DNA from: Chloroherpetonaceae bacterium
GTDB lineage: Bacteria > Bacteroidota > Chlorobiia > Chlorobiales > Thermochlorobacteraceae
NCBI GenBank assembly: GCA_033763895.1
Contig: JANRJQ010000010.1
Coordinates: 500,146 to 564,145 of the forward strand
Direction: 5' to 3'
Length of the DNA stretch: 64,000 nt
Shown: piece by piece, positions 9,383 through 18,461 of the stretch
Position numbering within the stretch: the stretch's first letter is position 1
Layout of the letters: each line of letters opens with the position of its first letter
The notes under the pieces: generated by a model
What the model was told of the DNA's origin: nothing
The model's input: the letters and a program-made list of their open reading frames with translations, nothing else
Database searches by the model: none
Program-made: the position numbers and the translations under genes

Positions 9383-10384
9383 ATGAGTCATACCGTGACC
9401 TTGCTTGCCGGCGACGGCATCGGCCCCGAAATCACCAAATCCGTTTTGAGAATCATAGAAGCTTCAGGCGTAAAAATAAATTGGGAGCAACATCTTGCCG
9501 GAAAACTGGCTGTTGAAAAGTATGGCGATGCCCTTCCTGATGCGGTTTTGGAATCGATTAAACGAAATAAAGTTGCCTTAAAAGGGCCGCTGACAACCGA
9601 GGTTGGAAAGGGCTTTAAATCGGTTAATGTACAACTTAGAAAATCTTTAAATCTGTATTCTAACCTTCGTCCAGTTAAGTCTATTCCCGGAACAAGAGCA
9701 CGCTACACCAATGTTGATATCGTGGTTGTTCGAGAAAATACAGAAAGCCTCTATGCCGGAATCGAAAATGAAATCGCGCCCGGCGTCGTCCAAGCATCAA
9801 AAATTATTACCAAAGATGCTTCAACAAGAATCGCAAAATTTGCGTTTGACTATGCTGCAAAAAATGGTAGAAAAAAGGTAACCGCCGTTCATAAAGCCAA
9901 CATTATGAAACTCGCCGATGGTCTCTTTTTGAAATGCTGCCAAGAAATAGCAAAGGATTATCCTTCGATCCAATACAATGAGGTGATTGTCGATAATTGC
10001 TGCATGCAACTTGTCACAAACCCGCTCCAATTCGATGTGATGGTAATGGAAAATTTATATGGCGATATCGTCTCCGATCTTTGTGCCGGGCTTGTGGGCG
10101 GTCTTGGTGTTGTACCGGGAGCAAATATCGGTACCGAAGCCAGTGTTTTTGAAGCGGTTCACGGTTCTGCGCCAGATATAGCAGGGAAGGGAATTGCCAA
10201 TCCAACTGCAATGCTTCTTTCTGCCTTGATGATGCTTGAGCACTTAGGCGAAACAACCGCCGCTCAAAAAATTATGAACTCGGTTTACCGTGTACTTGGT
10301 GAAGGTAAAGTGGTAACACAGGATTTAAGAGGTACTGCAACAACTGAAGAATTTACCAACGAAATCATTCGATTCCTGATCTAA
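9383..10384 (+). CDS. Isocitrate/isopropylmalate dehydrogenase family protein, probably NAD-dependent isocitrate dehydrogenase
   Basis: This beta-decarboxylating dehydrogenase has 333 residues, the length of the short NAD-type enzymes. Family motifs are [11 protein letters not shown] at the N-terminus, the substrate loop [18 protein letters not shown], the region [12 protein letters not shown], the metal site around [10 protein letters not shown], and [21 protein letters not shown]. The serine in the SVNVQLR loop and the NLYSN region resemble isocitrate dehydrogenases of the mitochondrial IDH3 type rather than LeuB. It would convert isocitrate to 2-oxoglutarate in the citric acid cycle. No leucine-pathway gene is nearby, which supports this choice, but homoisocitrate-type activity cannot be excluded by eye. 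Confidence 0.85.
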   Translation: MSHTVTLLAGDGIGPEITKSVLRIIEASGVKINWEQHLAGKLAVEKYGDALPDAVLESIKRNKVALKGPLTTEVGKGFKSVNVQLRKSLNLYSNLRPVKSIPGTRARYTNVDIVVVRENTESLYAGIENEIAPGVVQASKIITKDASTRIAKFAFDYAAKNGRKKVTAVHKANIMKLADGLFLKCCQEIAKDYPSIQYNEVIVDNCCMQLVTNPLQFDVMVMENLYGDIVSDLCAGLVGGLGVVPGANIGTEASVFEAVHGSAPDIAGKGIANPTAMLLSALMMLEHLGETTAAQKIMNSVYRVLGEGKVVTQDLRGTATTEEFTNEIIRFLI

Positions 10385-10471
10385 ATACATCAGTACATAG
10401 ATGATTTTTAGGGTTTGAAGTGAATGCGCTTTCCTGAATGTGAAAGTGGAGAATTTGATGAAGTGTAGTGA

Positions 10472-11347
10472 ATGAAAAACGCGATTCGTGTCTTAAAAAT
10501 ATTTGCCAAAAAATTTACAAGCAGCGATAGTGCCGGCCTTGCTGCAGAAATGTCCTACAGTTTAATTCTTTCCCTTTTTCCACTTCTTTTACTTTTTGTT
10601 TCAATATTAAGTATGTGGCAATCTCCCGGTGCGATTGCCTCCCTCTCACGCGTATTGGGGGCAATTCTTCCACCCGATATTCATCAACCAATCGATAAAA
10701 CTATTCAATCCATACTTCGAGAATCCGATAAAAGCTTACTTACTTTAAGTTTGATTTTCTCACTCTTTTCAATATTTACCGTGTTTAATGTAGTGATTAA
10801 AGCAATGGAAAGAATCTATGAAGTAAAGCAACGCCTAAAATTTTTTTCAAGAATTCGAATCTCTATCGAGTTAGGTCTGATTATTGGCATTTCATTTCTC
10901 ATCGTGTTTAATCTTCTCATTTTTGGGTATGAAGTCGAAGAATTTTTAGTGAATGAATGGAAATGGTTGTGGGCAAAGACAGCTTTTCAAATCATAAAAT
11001 TCCCGATTGCTTTCTTGGTAATGGTTTACTCCGCCCTTATGGTCTATAAATTTTCATTGCGAGTAGGTCAAAAATTAGAATGCGTAATTCCCGGTGCTTT
11101 TGTGATGGCGTTGCTTTGGACAGTGTTGAACGCCAATTTTGGTCTTTATCTGCAATATCAAAGGTTTGGAACATACACTCAATTTGTTAAACTCATAGTA
11201 CTTCCACTTTGGATGTACGCCAATGCGATGGTTTTTTTGATTGGGGCTCATATCAATTGGATGTTTTACACCAATATTCTTCAACCTGAAATGTTTAAGC
11301 GAAAAAAAGTACCTCGAACATCACGAACAGCAAGAACAAATTCATAA
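10472..11347 (+). CDS. YihY/BrkB-family integral membrane protein
   Basis: The 291-residue protein shows the YihY/UPF0761 pattern: an amphipathic N-terminus with SSDSAGLAAEMSYS, then six hydrophobic segments (about residues 30-55, 85-110, 130-155, 175-198, 205-230, 243-265), and LPLWMYANAMVFLIGAHINW near the end. Members were once called ribonuclease BN, which is now considered wrong; BrkB was linked to serum resistance in Bordetella, and the molecular function is unknown. It stands alone, 87 bases after the isocitrate dehydrogenase gene. The C-terminus is short and basic. Confidence 0.9.
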   Translation: MKNAIRVLKIFAKKFTSSDSAGLAAEMSYSLILSLFPLLLLFVSILSMWQSPGAIASLSRVLGAILPPDIHQPIDKTIQSILRESDKSLLTLSLIFSLFSIFTVFNVVIKAMERIYEVKQRLKFFSRIRISIELGLIIGISFLIVFNLLIFGYEVEEFLVNEWKWLWAKTAFQIIKFPIAFLVMVYSALMVYKFSLRVGQKLECVIPGAFVMALLWTVLNANFGLYLQYQRFGTYTQFVKLIVLPLWMYANAMVFLIGAHINWMFYTNILQPEMFKRKKVPRTSRTARTNS

Positions 11348-11403
11348 GTCATTTCTCATAAAATCAAATTCGTCATATTTCTTGACCCATTTTCTACTTC
11401 GAT

Positions 11404-13116
11404 ATGAAACGGCTACCAATTAGTTTATTTCTTCTCTTACTTTGCACTACCCAAGCATTGACCCAAGAGATTTCAATTCCGCTTCAAGGAAATTGGAAAT
11501 TCAAGGTTGGAATCAATGCGGAGGCGCTGCAACCAAACTTTAATGATTCACTTTGGGCGACAATCAATGTTCCTGAAACTTGGGATACTCAAAATGGATT
11601 TATTGGATTTAATGGCCTTGCTCTATATCGAAAGACCGTTTTAATACCAAATGAAGCAAAAGGAAAGATTCTTTATTTAGCCTTGGGAAGAATTGGCGGG
11701 ACCGATGAAGTGTATTGGAATGGGAGAAAGATCGGGTTTACTGGCAGCGTGAAAGAACTCGATTACTTTACCGAGCGAATTTATCCCATTCCGGATTCGC
11801 TTATCCGCTATGGGGAGTCGAATCGACTTGCAGTGCGTGTCTTTACGAATGAATCAGGTGGAGGGATTTACCAAGGTGTTGGCAAGAATCGTGATGTTGT
11901 AGGGATTTACACCAAAACGGCACTTCGAATGGCCACACGTGAACCCTCGCAAAAAGCACAAACAAATCAACGAGAATTGATTTTTGGAATAATAAAAATG
12001 ATGGATCAAGCCCTTCAAAAAAAACAACTCCAACTTTATTTCGATTTCCTTTCCGATGATTATTTCAACAGTGGCACAAACAAAGAAGAACAAAAACTTT
12101 TCGCTCAGGGCCTTGCCGTGTCGTTGCAAAAGTACCGGCTCTCGTATCGCGATTTCGAAGTTTATCAGGTTTCTGACTCCGTTTGGATTGCTGACTACGA
12201 CACCGAGCTCGATCTAGATAGTACTTCCCTCAATGGCTTTTATATGACCGGGCATGATGAGCGGTTCTTCAAAAAAGAAGGCAATACTATTCGCGAAATT
12301 GGAAATCAATCCCGCTTTTTTGAAATTTCCATCCGCTCAGCTTATATGCGAGGGCTAGTGAAAACTTTGATTTATTTGCCGCCTTCGTATCAAAAAAATC
12401 AATCGTGGCTTTATCCAGTACTTTATCTTCTTCATCCACAAAATGCCACCCCCGAAGTGTTTCGAGATGCTCGCTTTGATATAATTGCCGATTCATTAAC
12501 TGCAAATGGAAAAATGTCAGAAATGGTGGTTGTGATGCCTTCAGATAATGGTAGTTTATTCACAACACCAAAAGATTCATCTCGCTCTTTTGAATACTTT
12601 CTATTTGAAGAACTCACCGATTTTATTTCGAACGACTACCGCATCTCTCCCAAAAAAGATTTTCATGCCATCAGCGGGATTTCGTGGGGAGCAACCGCGG
12701 CGTTTTTTTCAGCTCTTAAATTAAAAAGCGGTCAGGAGTATTTTTCATCAGTCTCCGGTGTAATGCCACAACCGAACCGCCGTTTCACAAAACGAGAGAT
12801 TGATGGTGATAGTGCGGGATATTGGGATACATATAATTCTGTAAGGCTTGCCCTCAACTCAAAGTCAATGGCGATTAAAGGGGCTAAATATCTTTTCGTT
12901 TCACCTAAAACCGATTCATACACCAAATCAACAGATGCCTTGCAACAAGCACTCTTAAAGCGAGGCGCATCTTCTAAATTTATCGTGAAACCGGGCACAG
13001 CGTCATTTGATTTTTGGGTTAATGAATTGGGAACTGTTTTAGAATTTCACACCCAAAATTTCAAAGATGCAACCAAAAAAAATGCCTCGAAAACATTTCC
13101 CAAAAAGAATCAGTAA
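11404..13116 (+). CDS. Secreted esterase: sugar-binding-type jelly roll, NTF2-like middle, esterase D-type hydrolase
   Basis: The 570-residue protein begins with a signal peptide (about 1-20). Residues 25-170 resemble the galactose-binding-like N-terminal domain of GH2 glycosidases (LQGNWKFKVG, LALGRIGGTDEVYWNGRKIG, NRLAVRVF). Residues about 190-315 look like an NTF2/SnoaL fold (LYFDFLSDDYF ... VWIADYDTELDL). Residues about 320-550 form a Fes/esterase D-type alpha/beta hydrolase, with the nucleophile elbow GISWG (Ser427) and YPVLYLLHPQ before it. No glycosidase catalytic domain is present. It probably cleaves an ester on a polysaccharide, siderophore or similar compound outside the cell; the substrate is unknown. 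It stands alone between yihY and the convergent yceI. Confidence 0.7.
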   Translation: MKRLPISLFLLLLCTTQALTQEISIPLQGNWKFKVGINAEALQPNFNDSLWATINVPETWDTQNGFIGFNGLALYRKTVLIPNEAKGKILYLALGRIGGTDEVYWNGRKIGFTGSVKELDYFTERIYPIPDSLIRYGESNRLAVRVFTNESGGGIYQGVGKNRDVVGIYTKTALRMATREPSQKAQTNQRELIFGIIKMMDQALQKKQLQLYFDFLSDDYFNSGTNKEEQKLFAQGLAVSLQKYRLSYRDFEVYQVSDSVWIADYDTELDLDSTSLNGFYMTGHDERFFKKEGNTIREIGNQSRFFEISIRSAYMRGLVKTLIYLPPSYQKNQSWLYPVLYLLHPQNATPEVFRDARFDIIADSLTANGKMSEMVVVMPSDNGSLFTTPKDSSRSFEYFLFEELTDFISNDYRISPKKDFHAISGISWGATAAFFSALKLKSGQEYFSSVSGVMPQPNRRFTKREIDGDSAGYWDTYNSVRLALNSKSMAIKGAKYLFVSPKTDSYTKSTDALQQALLKRGASSKFIVKPGTASFDFWVNELGTVLEFHTQNFKDATKKNASKTFPKKNQ

Positions 13117-13176
13117 TTGGTTTAGAGCCAGCTTCATTATTCAAAGTTCTGATGAAACGAATTCAGTTTTTGTTTA

Positions 13177-13213
13177 AAATAAAAAAAGGGGTTTATGCCC
13201 CTTTTTTTATTTA
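13177..13213. terminator. Bidirectional intrinsic terminator between esterase and yceI
   Basis: An A-tract, the stem GGGG/CCCC extended by A/T pairs around TTTATG, and a T-tract form a symmetric hairpin that can end transcription of the esterase gene (plus) and yceI (minus). Confidence 0.8.
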
Positions 13214-13230
13214 TGTCTAATTCAATTTGC

Positions 13231-13824
13231 TTACGCTTTCTTTGTCAATTCAATGGTGCCGGAAATGATTACTTCATCGCCAACAACAGTGCCGCCGTTG
13301 TCTAAAGCTTTGCTCCACTTGACGCCAAATTCTTGACGGTTAATTTTGCCGGTGAGTTTGAACGCAGCGACCATCATTCCCCAAGGATTTTTTACGCTCC
13401 CTTTGAATTCAACATCAAGGGTAACGGTTTTAGTAACCCCGTGCATTGTTAAATCGCCGGTGAGTTTATAATTCTTGCCAGAGACAAGTTTCATTTCTTT
13501 ACTTTTGAAAGTAATCTTTGGGAATTTTTCAACATCAAAAAAATCGGCACCTTTCAAATGACCGTCACGCTTTGGATCTTCGGTATTAACGCTTGCCGCA
13601 TCAATGGTGAGTTCAACGGTTGCGTCTGAGAAATCTTCTTTTTTTCCGGTGAGAGAACCTTCAAACTTCGTGAATTTTCCGGTTGCCTCGGAAATCATTA
13701 AATGCGTGACTGAAAAGCCAATCGTGGAGTGGCTGGCATCAATGATCCATTTATCTTGTGCTGAAACATTGCTTGCAAATGCCACAAAGAAAGCGAGAGA
13801 TAAAAATGAAATCAACTTTTTCAT
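13231..13824 (-). CDS. yceI: YceI-family periplasmic protein
   Basis: The 197-residue protein has a clear signal peptide (FLSLAFFVAFASNVSAQ) and the YceI lipocalin-like fold. Typical motifs are WIIDASHSTIGFSVTHLMIS at the mature N-terminus, GSLTGK, DAASVNTEDPKRDGHLKGADFFDVEKFP (read in pieces), LTGDLTMHGVTK and ALDNGGTVVGDEV at the end. YceI proteins bind long isoprenoid chains such as polyprenyl lipids in a hydrophobic tunnel; some respond to base or osmotic stress. A well-formed promoter and an inverted repeat lie just upstream. Confidence 0.95.
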   Translation of the reverse strand: MKKLISFLSLAFFVAFASNVSAQDKWIIDASHSTIGFSVTHLMISEATGKFTKFEGSLTGKKEDFSDATVELTIDAASVNTEDPKRDGHLKGADFFDVEKFPKITFKSKEMKLVSGKNYKLTGDLTMHGVTKTVTLDVEFKGSVKNPWGMMVAAFKLTGKINRQEFGVKWSKALDNGGTVVGDEVIISGTIELTKKA

Positions 13825-13851
13825 AAGTAGTGATATTTAGTGAAAAAAATA

Positions 13852-13865
13852 TGTGTTACAACACA
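13852..13865. promoter_or_regulatory. Inverted repeat (candidate operator) at the yceI transcription start
   Basis: TGTGTT (13852-13857) and AACACA (13860-13865) are perfect inverted arms around two bases. The repeat lies directly downstream of the -7 element on the minus strand, over the predicted start of yceI transcription, as expected for a repressor site. Confidence 0.4.
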
Positions 13866-13895
13866 CAAATATAACATAATTTTTCATTGTTCAAA
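13866..13895 (-). promoter_or_regulatory. Bacteroidota-type promoter of yceI
   Basis: On the minus strand TTTG (13895-13892) is followed after 18 bases by TATATTTG (13873-13866), a full match to TAnnTTTG. The predicted transcript leader is about 35 bases. Confidence 0.6.
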
Positions 13896-13912
13896 ATAAA
13901 AAGTAAAGATTC

Positions 13913-14758
13913 ATGAAAAATATTACGATTGTAACCGGAGCGAATTCCGGAATTGGGTTTGAGACGGCAAAAGCACTTGCGAAAGATGAAAGAACGCTTT
14001 TCCTAATTTGCCGAACAGAAGAAAAAGCGAATATTGCCGCTGAAAAAATTAAGGCTGCGCTTCAAGGTGAATTGAACGCTGATATCCTTGGCTTTGCGTG
14101 CGATTTTTCAAGTCAGAAGCAAATTCGTGCATTGGCCGAGAAAATCAAATCCAAAGCGGAAAGTGTTTCAATTTTGGTCAATAATGCAGGCGCAATATTT
14201 CCGAATCGGGAACTAACCGAAGACGGGTTGGAAAAAACATTTGCGGTCAATCATCTTGGGTATTTTTTGCTGACCTTGCTTTTGGAAAGGGAACTTAAAC
14301 AGTTAGAGAGGTCTCGCGTGGTTTCTGTTGCCTCTGAAGCTTCGCGTGTTGGAGTTTTGGAATTTGAAGATCTCTCTTTAGAAAAAAGCTTTTCTTCGAT
14401 AAGAGCGTATGGCCAATCAAAACTAATGAACATTTTATTTGCCTTTGCCTTGGCTCGAAAATGGAAAGAGAATGGCGTGACTTCAACCGTCATGCACCCG
14501 GGCGGTGTCAATACAGGGTTTGGAGAGGGAGATTTTGGACTGGTGGGTTCGCTGTTTAAGTTGGCGAAACCGTTTTTTCGTACACCGGAAAAAGGCGCCG
14601 AAACAGTCATTTGGCTTGCAAAATCTGCTGAAGTTGAAGGAATTAGTGGAAAGTATTTCCAAGATTTGAAAGAAATTCAGCCAATTTCAATGGCTAAGGA
14701 TATCGCATTGCAAGAGAAACTATGGGAACTCTCGTTAGAACTCGTCAAATTGAAGTAG
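13913..14758 (+). CDS. Short-chain dehydrogenase/reductase
   Basis: The 281-residue protein is a classical Rossmann-fold SDR. It has the nucleotide-binding TGANSGIG at residues 7-14, the structural NNAG near residue 90, the catalytic Ser in SVASEASRVG, and YGQSK as the YxxxK pair. The pattern MHPGGVNTGFG is common in retinol dehydrogenase/WW-oxidoreductase-like members that act on lipid or polyketide carbonyls. A substrate cannot be named. It is transcribed divergently from yceI with only 88 bases between, so the two may share regulation. Confidence 0.85.
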   Translation: MKNITIVTGANSGIGFETAKALAKDERTLFLICRTEEKANIAAEKIKAALQGELNADILGFACDFSSQKQIRALAEKIKSKAESVSILVNNAGAIFPNRELTEDGLEKTFAVNHLGYFLLTLLLERELKQLERSRVVSVASEASRVGVLEFEDLSLEKSFSSIRAYGQSKLMNILFAFALARKWKENGVTSTVMHPGGVNTGFGEGDFGLVGSLFKLAKPFFRTPEKGAETVIWLAKSAEVEGISGKYFQDLKEIQPISMAKDIALQEKLWELSLELVKLK

Positions 14759-15106
14759 AATTCACCTCGAACTGATCAGGTTTAAAGACGCGTTTCAACT
14801 GATTGTTTATCGAAAAGTGGTTGTTTTATGGCTGTTTTTTAGTTAAATTTAAGGCTATGTTTGGCTTTTCAGTGCAAGCGAAAAGTACAAGTAATGTTTA
14901 ATTTCATTTCGAAGAAACAGCATGTTAAGTGTAAAATAATGGATGGTTTAATCCTTAACAGTGTCTGTGTTTCGTTTAATCTCTGCCTTTTTCCCTCCTG
15001 AAAATAAATATTCTTTGTTAGAAAAGCATTGATATTGAAACGCTCAAAACTGAGAAGTTAGGTCTCATCAACGAGGTGGAAAGCCGTAAGTATTTAATCA
15101 TCGAAA
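14759..15106. other. 348-base intergenic region before glgA
   Basis: No protein or RNA gene was recognised. TATGTTTG at 14856-14863 fits the TAnnTTTG element on the plus strand, but no TTG lies at the proper distance. If it is used, glgA has a leader of about 240 bases. I saw no strong hairpin or known riboswitch pattern. Confidence 0.4.
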
Positions 15107-16588
15107 ATGGCAAAAAAGTTAAAAATTTTATTTGTTTCGGGCGAAGTTGCACCGTTTGCAAAAACGGGTGGGCTTGCAGATGTGATGGGGTCTTTACCTC
15201 AGGCGGTAGAGCATCACGGGAATGAATCTCGAATCATGATGCCTAAATATGGCATGATTAATGATCGCAAGTTCCGCCTTCATGATGTGCTCCGGCTGAA
15301 AGATATCCCTGTCATGATATCAGAAAGAACCGAACTGCTTAATGTTAAAGTCACAGCGCTTCCCAGCAGCAAAATCCAAACCTATTTCCTTTATCATGAA
15401 GGATATTTCAAGCGAGATGGACTCTATGTGAACCCAGCCAATAAGAAGGATTACCCCGATAACGATGAGCGATTTATTTTCTTTAATCGCGCAGTTCTTG
15501 AAACCCTGAAAACCCTCGGTTGGCGTCCGGATATTATTCATTGTAACGATTGGATGTGTGGTCTTATCCCTGCTTATCTGAAGTTGATATACAAAGACGA
15601 CCCATTTTTCAAAGGGATTAAAACCGTCTTTACGATTCATAACATCGCCTATCAAGGAGCCTTTAGCAAATCAGCATTGCAAAAGTCAGGGTTGCCTGAA
15701 GAGGAATTTCATCCTGAGGGACTTGAGTTTTACGACAGCTTCAATTTCATGAAGATTGCCCTCGTTTATGCCGATACAATAACCACGGTGTCTGAGAAAT
15801 ACGGGGAAGAAATACGACTTTCCGATGACAAGAACTTGCATAGCGGTATGAATGGAATCCTTCAAAAACGCAAAAAGGATTTTGTCGGGATTTTGAATGG
15901 GATTGATGAAAATGTTTGGAATCCGAAAAAGGATGAATTCATTGAGAAAAAGTATGGGAAAGAGGATCTCTCAGGAAAGCTTGAAAATAAACAATCATTG
16001 CTGAAAAAATTGAAGATGCCTTACAACCCGTCAACTCCGGTGGTTGGTATTATTTCGCGACTTGTAGAGCAAAAAGGGGTTGATTTAATAATGGAAGGGT
16101 TTGATAAACTCCTCAATCTTGATGCGCAGTATGTTCTATTAGGCACAGGTCAAAAGGAATTTGAAGATTTCTTTAGAAACGCGGCTAAGAAAAATCCGGA
16201 TAAATTTTTTGCTTCAATTTCCTTTAACGAAGAATTGGCACACCAAATTGAAGCCGGGGCAGATATCTTCTTAATGCCCAGCAAATATGAGCCGTGCGGG
16301 ATGAATCAAATGTTCAGCTTAAAGTATGGTACGGTACCAGTGGTTAGAGCAACCGGCGGGCTTTATGATACCGTAAAGCCATTTAAGAATGGAAAAGGTA
16401 ATGGCTTTGTTTTTGAAAAATACACCGCCTCTGAGATGATAAAATGTTTGAAAGAAGCTATCGATGCGTTTAAGGACCAAAAAAATTGGTCGAAAATCAT
16501 TCAAAATGGAATGGAAACGGATGTTTCTTGGACGACATCCGGCGCGCGATATACTGAAATCTATTCAAAACTCTACGAATCAAAATAA
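15107..16588 (+). CDS. glgA: Glycogen synthase (ADP-glucose type)
   Basis: This GT5 glycogen synthase of 493 residues transfers glucose from ADP-glucose to alpha-1,4-glucan. The N-terminal GT-B half has the diagnostic ADP-binding KTGGLADVMGSLP at about residues 20-32. Further motifs are TIHNIAYQG, the nucleotide region GIISRLVEQKG in the C-terminal half, and MPSKYEPCGMNQMFSLKYGTVP with the conserved glutamate and cysteine. The ending near WTTSGARYTEIY is normal, so the gene is complete. It starts a plus-strand cluster with gmhB (9 bases after), a lipoprotein and a glycosyltransferase; no glgB or glgC is near. Confidence 0.97.
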   Translation: MAKKLKILFVSGEVAPFAKTGGLADVMGSLPQAVEHHGNESRIMMPKYGMINDRKFRLHDVLRLKDIPVMISERTELLNVKVTALPSSKIQTYFLYHEGYFKRDGLYVNPANKKDYPDNDERFIFFNRAVLETLKTLGWRPDIIHCNDWMCGLIPAYLKLIYKDDPFFKGIKTVFTIHNIAYQGAFSKSALQKSGLPEEEFHPEGLEFYDSFNFMKIALVYADTITTVSEKYGEEIRLSDDKNLHSGMNGILQKRKKDFVGILNGIDENVWNPKKDEFIEKKYGKEDLSGKLENKQSLLKKLKMPYNPSTPVVGIISRLVEQKGVDLIMEGFDKLLNLDAQYVLLGTGQKEFEDFFRNAAKKNPDKFFASISFNEELAHQIEAGADIFLMPSKYEPCGMNQMFSLKYGTVPVVRATGGLYDTVKPFKNGKGNGFVFEKYTASEMIKCLKEAIDAFKDQKNWSKIIQNGMETDVSWTTSGARYTEIYSKLYESK

Positions 16589-16597
16589 ACGATAGAG

Positions 16598-17209
16598 TTG
16601 ACGAAAAAAAGTGCCTTGTTTCTTGATCGTGATGGGACGATAATCGAAGATCAGATTGGGGGATATATTCGTACAATTGAACAGGTAACCTTAATCCCTG
16701 AAGCAGCAGCTTCAATTGCTCAAGCTAAAAGTGCCGGCTTCTTAATTGTAGTGGTTTCAAATCAGTCAGGGATTGCTAAGGGTATTGTTTCAAAAGCCAA
16801 AGTGGACGAAATTAATGCCTACATGCAATCTGAATTGAAAAAAGGTGGCGGAGAGGCACATAGAATTTATTACGCACCATACCACCCTGAATATCCAAAG
16901 GTTGAATTTGAAGCATATAAAAGTTGGAGAAAACCTGAAACCGGTATGATTGAACAGGCGGTTCTGGATTTTCAAAAAGAGGATGTCGATATCGATTTAA
17001 GTTCCTCCTATTTTATAGGCGATAAGCAAATTGATATTGAATGTGGCAAAAAAGCCAAAGTCAAAACAATTTTAGTCAAAACAGGATACTCAGAATTTGA
17101 GGCTTGTGTAAAGAATAACACCCTTCCGGATTTTGTTGCTGAGAACCTTGCGGAAGGGATTCGTAATTTTGTTTTGATTTCCAACAATGCTTTTCACGGG
17201 AATGATTAA
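16598..17209 (+). CDS. gmhB: D-glycero-manno-heptose 1,7-bisphosphate 7-phosphatase
   Basis: The 203-residue HAD-family enzyme removes the 7-phosphate during synthesis of the ADP-heptose or GDP-heptose precursor. The DxD motif sits in ALFLDRDGTI at the start, the second motif in VVVSNQSGIAKG, and the third in YFIGDKQIDIECGKKA. The four-cysteine zinc loop of E. coli GmhB is not obvious: the segment YAPYHPEYPK has the fitting position but no cysteines. The start is TTG at 16598; no ATG lies before the DRDGT motif. The gene ends by overlapping the next start by 8 bases, so translation is probably coupled. A histidinol-phosphatase-like role is less likely. Confidence 0.88.
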   Translation: MTKKSALFLDRDGTIIEDQIGGYIRTIEQVTLIPEAAASIAQAKSAGFLIVVVSNQSGIAKGIVSKAKVDEINAYMQSELKKGGGEAHRIYYAPYHPEYPKVEFEAYKSWRKPETGMIEQAVLDFQKEDVDIDLSSSYFIGDKQIDIECGKKAKVKTILVKTGYSEFEACVKNNTLPDFVAENLAEGIRNFVLISNNAFHGND

Positions 17210-18449
17210 TCTTAAGACATATAAAACCTTGTACACAGAATTTATCTTTACTTCCTCCTTCTTGCGAAACCCATTTTTCAAATACACCATAAGTTCTTTC
17301 ATCCTTTTGGCAATCTGTTTATTGACGGCCTCATGTGGGGAGGAATCGGCGAACTTTTCAGGATTAAGTGAAAATTTTATTACCCCAAGCAACTTAAAAT
17401 CAATTGAGATTGATTCTGTTGAAATTGAAAATTATCAAACCTCAAACTACAGTTCAGCGACAACCCTACCAACGCTGGGAAGTTTAGATCTTCCCGAAGG
17501 GAGACAGATAACATTTACTGCCTACTATAATTTTGATTATCCTGATACTACTTTTAGTGCATTAAATATTCAAAGTGTTGAATCAGGAGAATTGCAATAT
17601 CGGGTTTCTTCCGGAAGTGTAAATAATGCGTCGCTTTCCGTTGATGCATTTCGAGTTACTCAAATTTGGAAGGACAGTTCGCTTTTCATTTCAAAACAAC
17701 TCCCTCTCGGTAGTAAGATTTTCTCGCATGCGGTTTCACCTACGGATACGAGCCTTACAAGCATTGCATTGCCGATTGGGTTTGTAAATGCGGTAATCGA
17801 TGCAGCAAAGAAAGGGCGTGTTTTTTTAAGAGACAGTAGCGAAATCGGGATTGCGCTTCGAACCATTTCCGGAAAAAATTTAATCAATATTTCCCGATCC
17901 AATATATTCTTAAAGATTAACTTGAACATTCAAACATCAAGTGGAATTGAGCGGAGGGTTATTACGCTTAATTCTACTGCTAGTGGAAATGCACTTGAGA
18001 GGAATTTTGTTTCCTTTAGCAACAATGCGCCTTTTATACAGGCTTCAACAGGAGATTACTCCCGCTTAAAATTTAATCTTACAGCAATTCCAAAAACTGC
18101 GGAAGTTGTTAGCGCTGAGCTGTCGTTTCATAGAGATACCCTTTACTTCGCATTTCCTACAAGTTCTTCATTAGGGTTAAACTTAAATTATGCTGATTCT
18201 GCAAGGGTAATCGGAAGAAGATTTGCCTCATTTTCGCTTTTCCCTGATTCAGCAGCTCGTTATAGGGTTTCAATAACGCCTATAAGCCAGATTGTATTTG
18301 AATGGGTTCGGCGCCCGGAGCAAAATTTGGGATTCATTGTAACGCCTTTTATCGATGGCGGGTCGCCTTTTTTATGGAAGTTGTATGGGAATGATGCAGC
18401 CACTTCTTTAAAACCTCGTTTGAAAGTGATTTACATTTCAAAAGATTAA
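17202..18449 (+). CDS. Lipoprotein of unknown function
   Basis: Read from ATG 17202, the protein of about 415 residues has a basic leader and hydrophobic stretch ending in the lipobox LTASC, then an acidic, serine-rich mature part. The rest is beta-rich with many short strands and several S/T-rich loops; two regions (around residues 215-290 and 300-400) resemble carbohydrate-binding or DNRLRE-like jelly-roll modules, ending in a LKPRLKVIYI strand. This resemblance is weak. The start overlaps the end of gmhB by 8 bases and a glycosyltransferase gene follows after 12 bases, so it is likely an envelope protein in one operon. A specific job cannot be given. Confidence 0.65.
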   Translation: MINLKTYKTLYTEFIFTSSFLRNPFFKYTISSFILLAICLLTASCGEESANFSGLSENFITPSNLKSIEIDSVEIENYQTSNYSSATTLPTLGSLDLPEGRQITFTAYYNFDYPDTTFSALNIQSVESGELQYRVSSGSVNNASLSVDAFRVTQIWKDSSLFISKQLPLGSKIFSHAVSPTDTSLTSIALPIGFVNAVIDAAKKGRVFLRDSSEIGIALRTISGKNLINISRSNIFLKINLNIQTSSGIERRVITLNSTASGNALERNFVSFSNNAPFIQASTGDYSRLKFNLTAIPKTAEVVSAELSFHRDTLYFAFPTSSSLGLNLNYADSARVIGRRFASFSLFPDSAARYRVSITPISQIVFEWVRRPEQNLGFIVTPFIDGGSPFLWKLYGNDAATSLKPRLKVIYISKD

Positions 18450-18461
18450 ACCCCTGCATCA

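Noticed and set aside
10472-11347. Ribonuclease BN
   Set aside because: The old name for YihY-type proteins is considered wrong; the protein is an integral membrane protein without nuclease motifs.
14856-14863. TATGTTTG as a firm glgA promoter
   Set aside because: The matching TTG element is absent and the distance to the gene is long.
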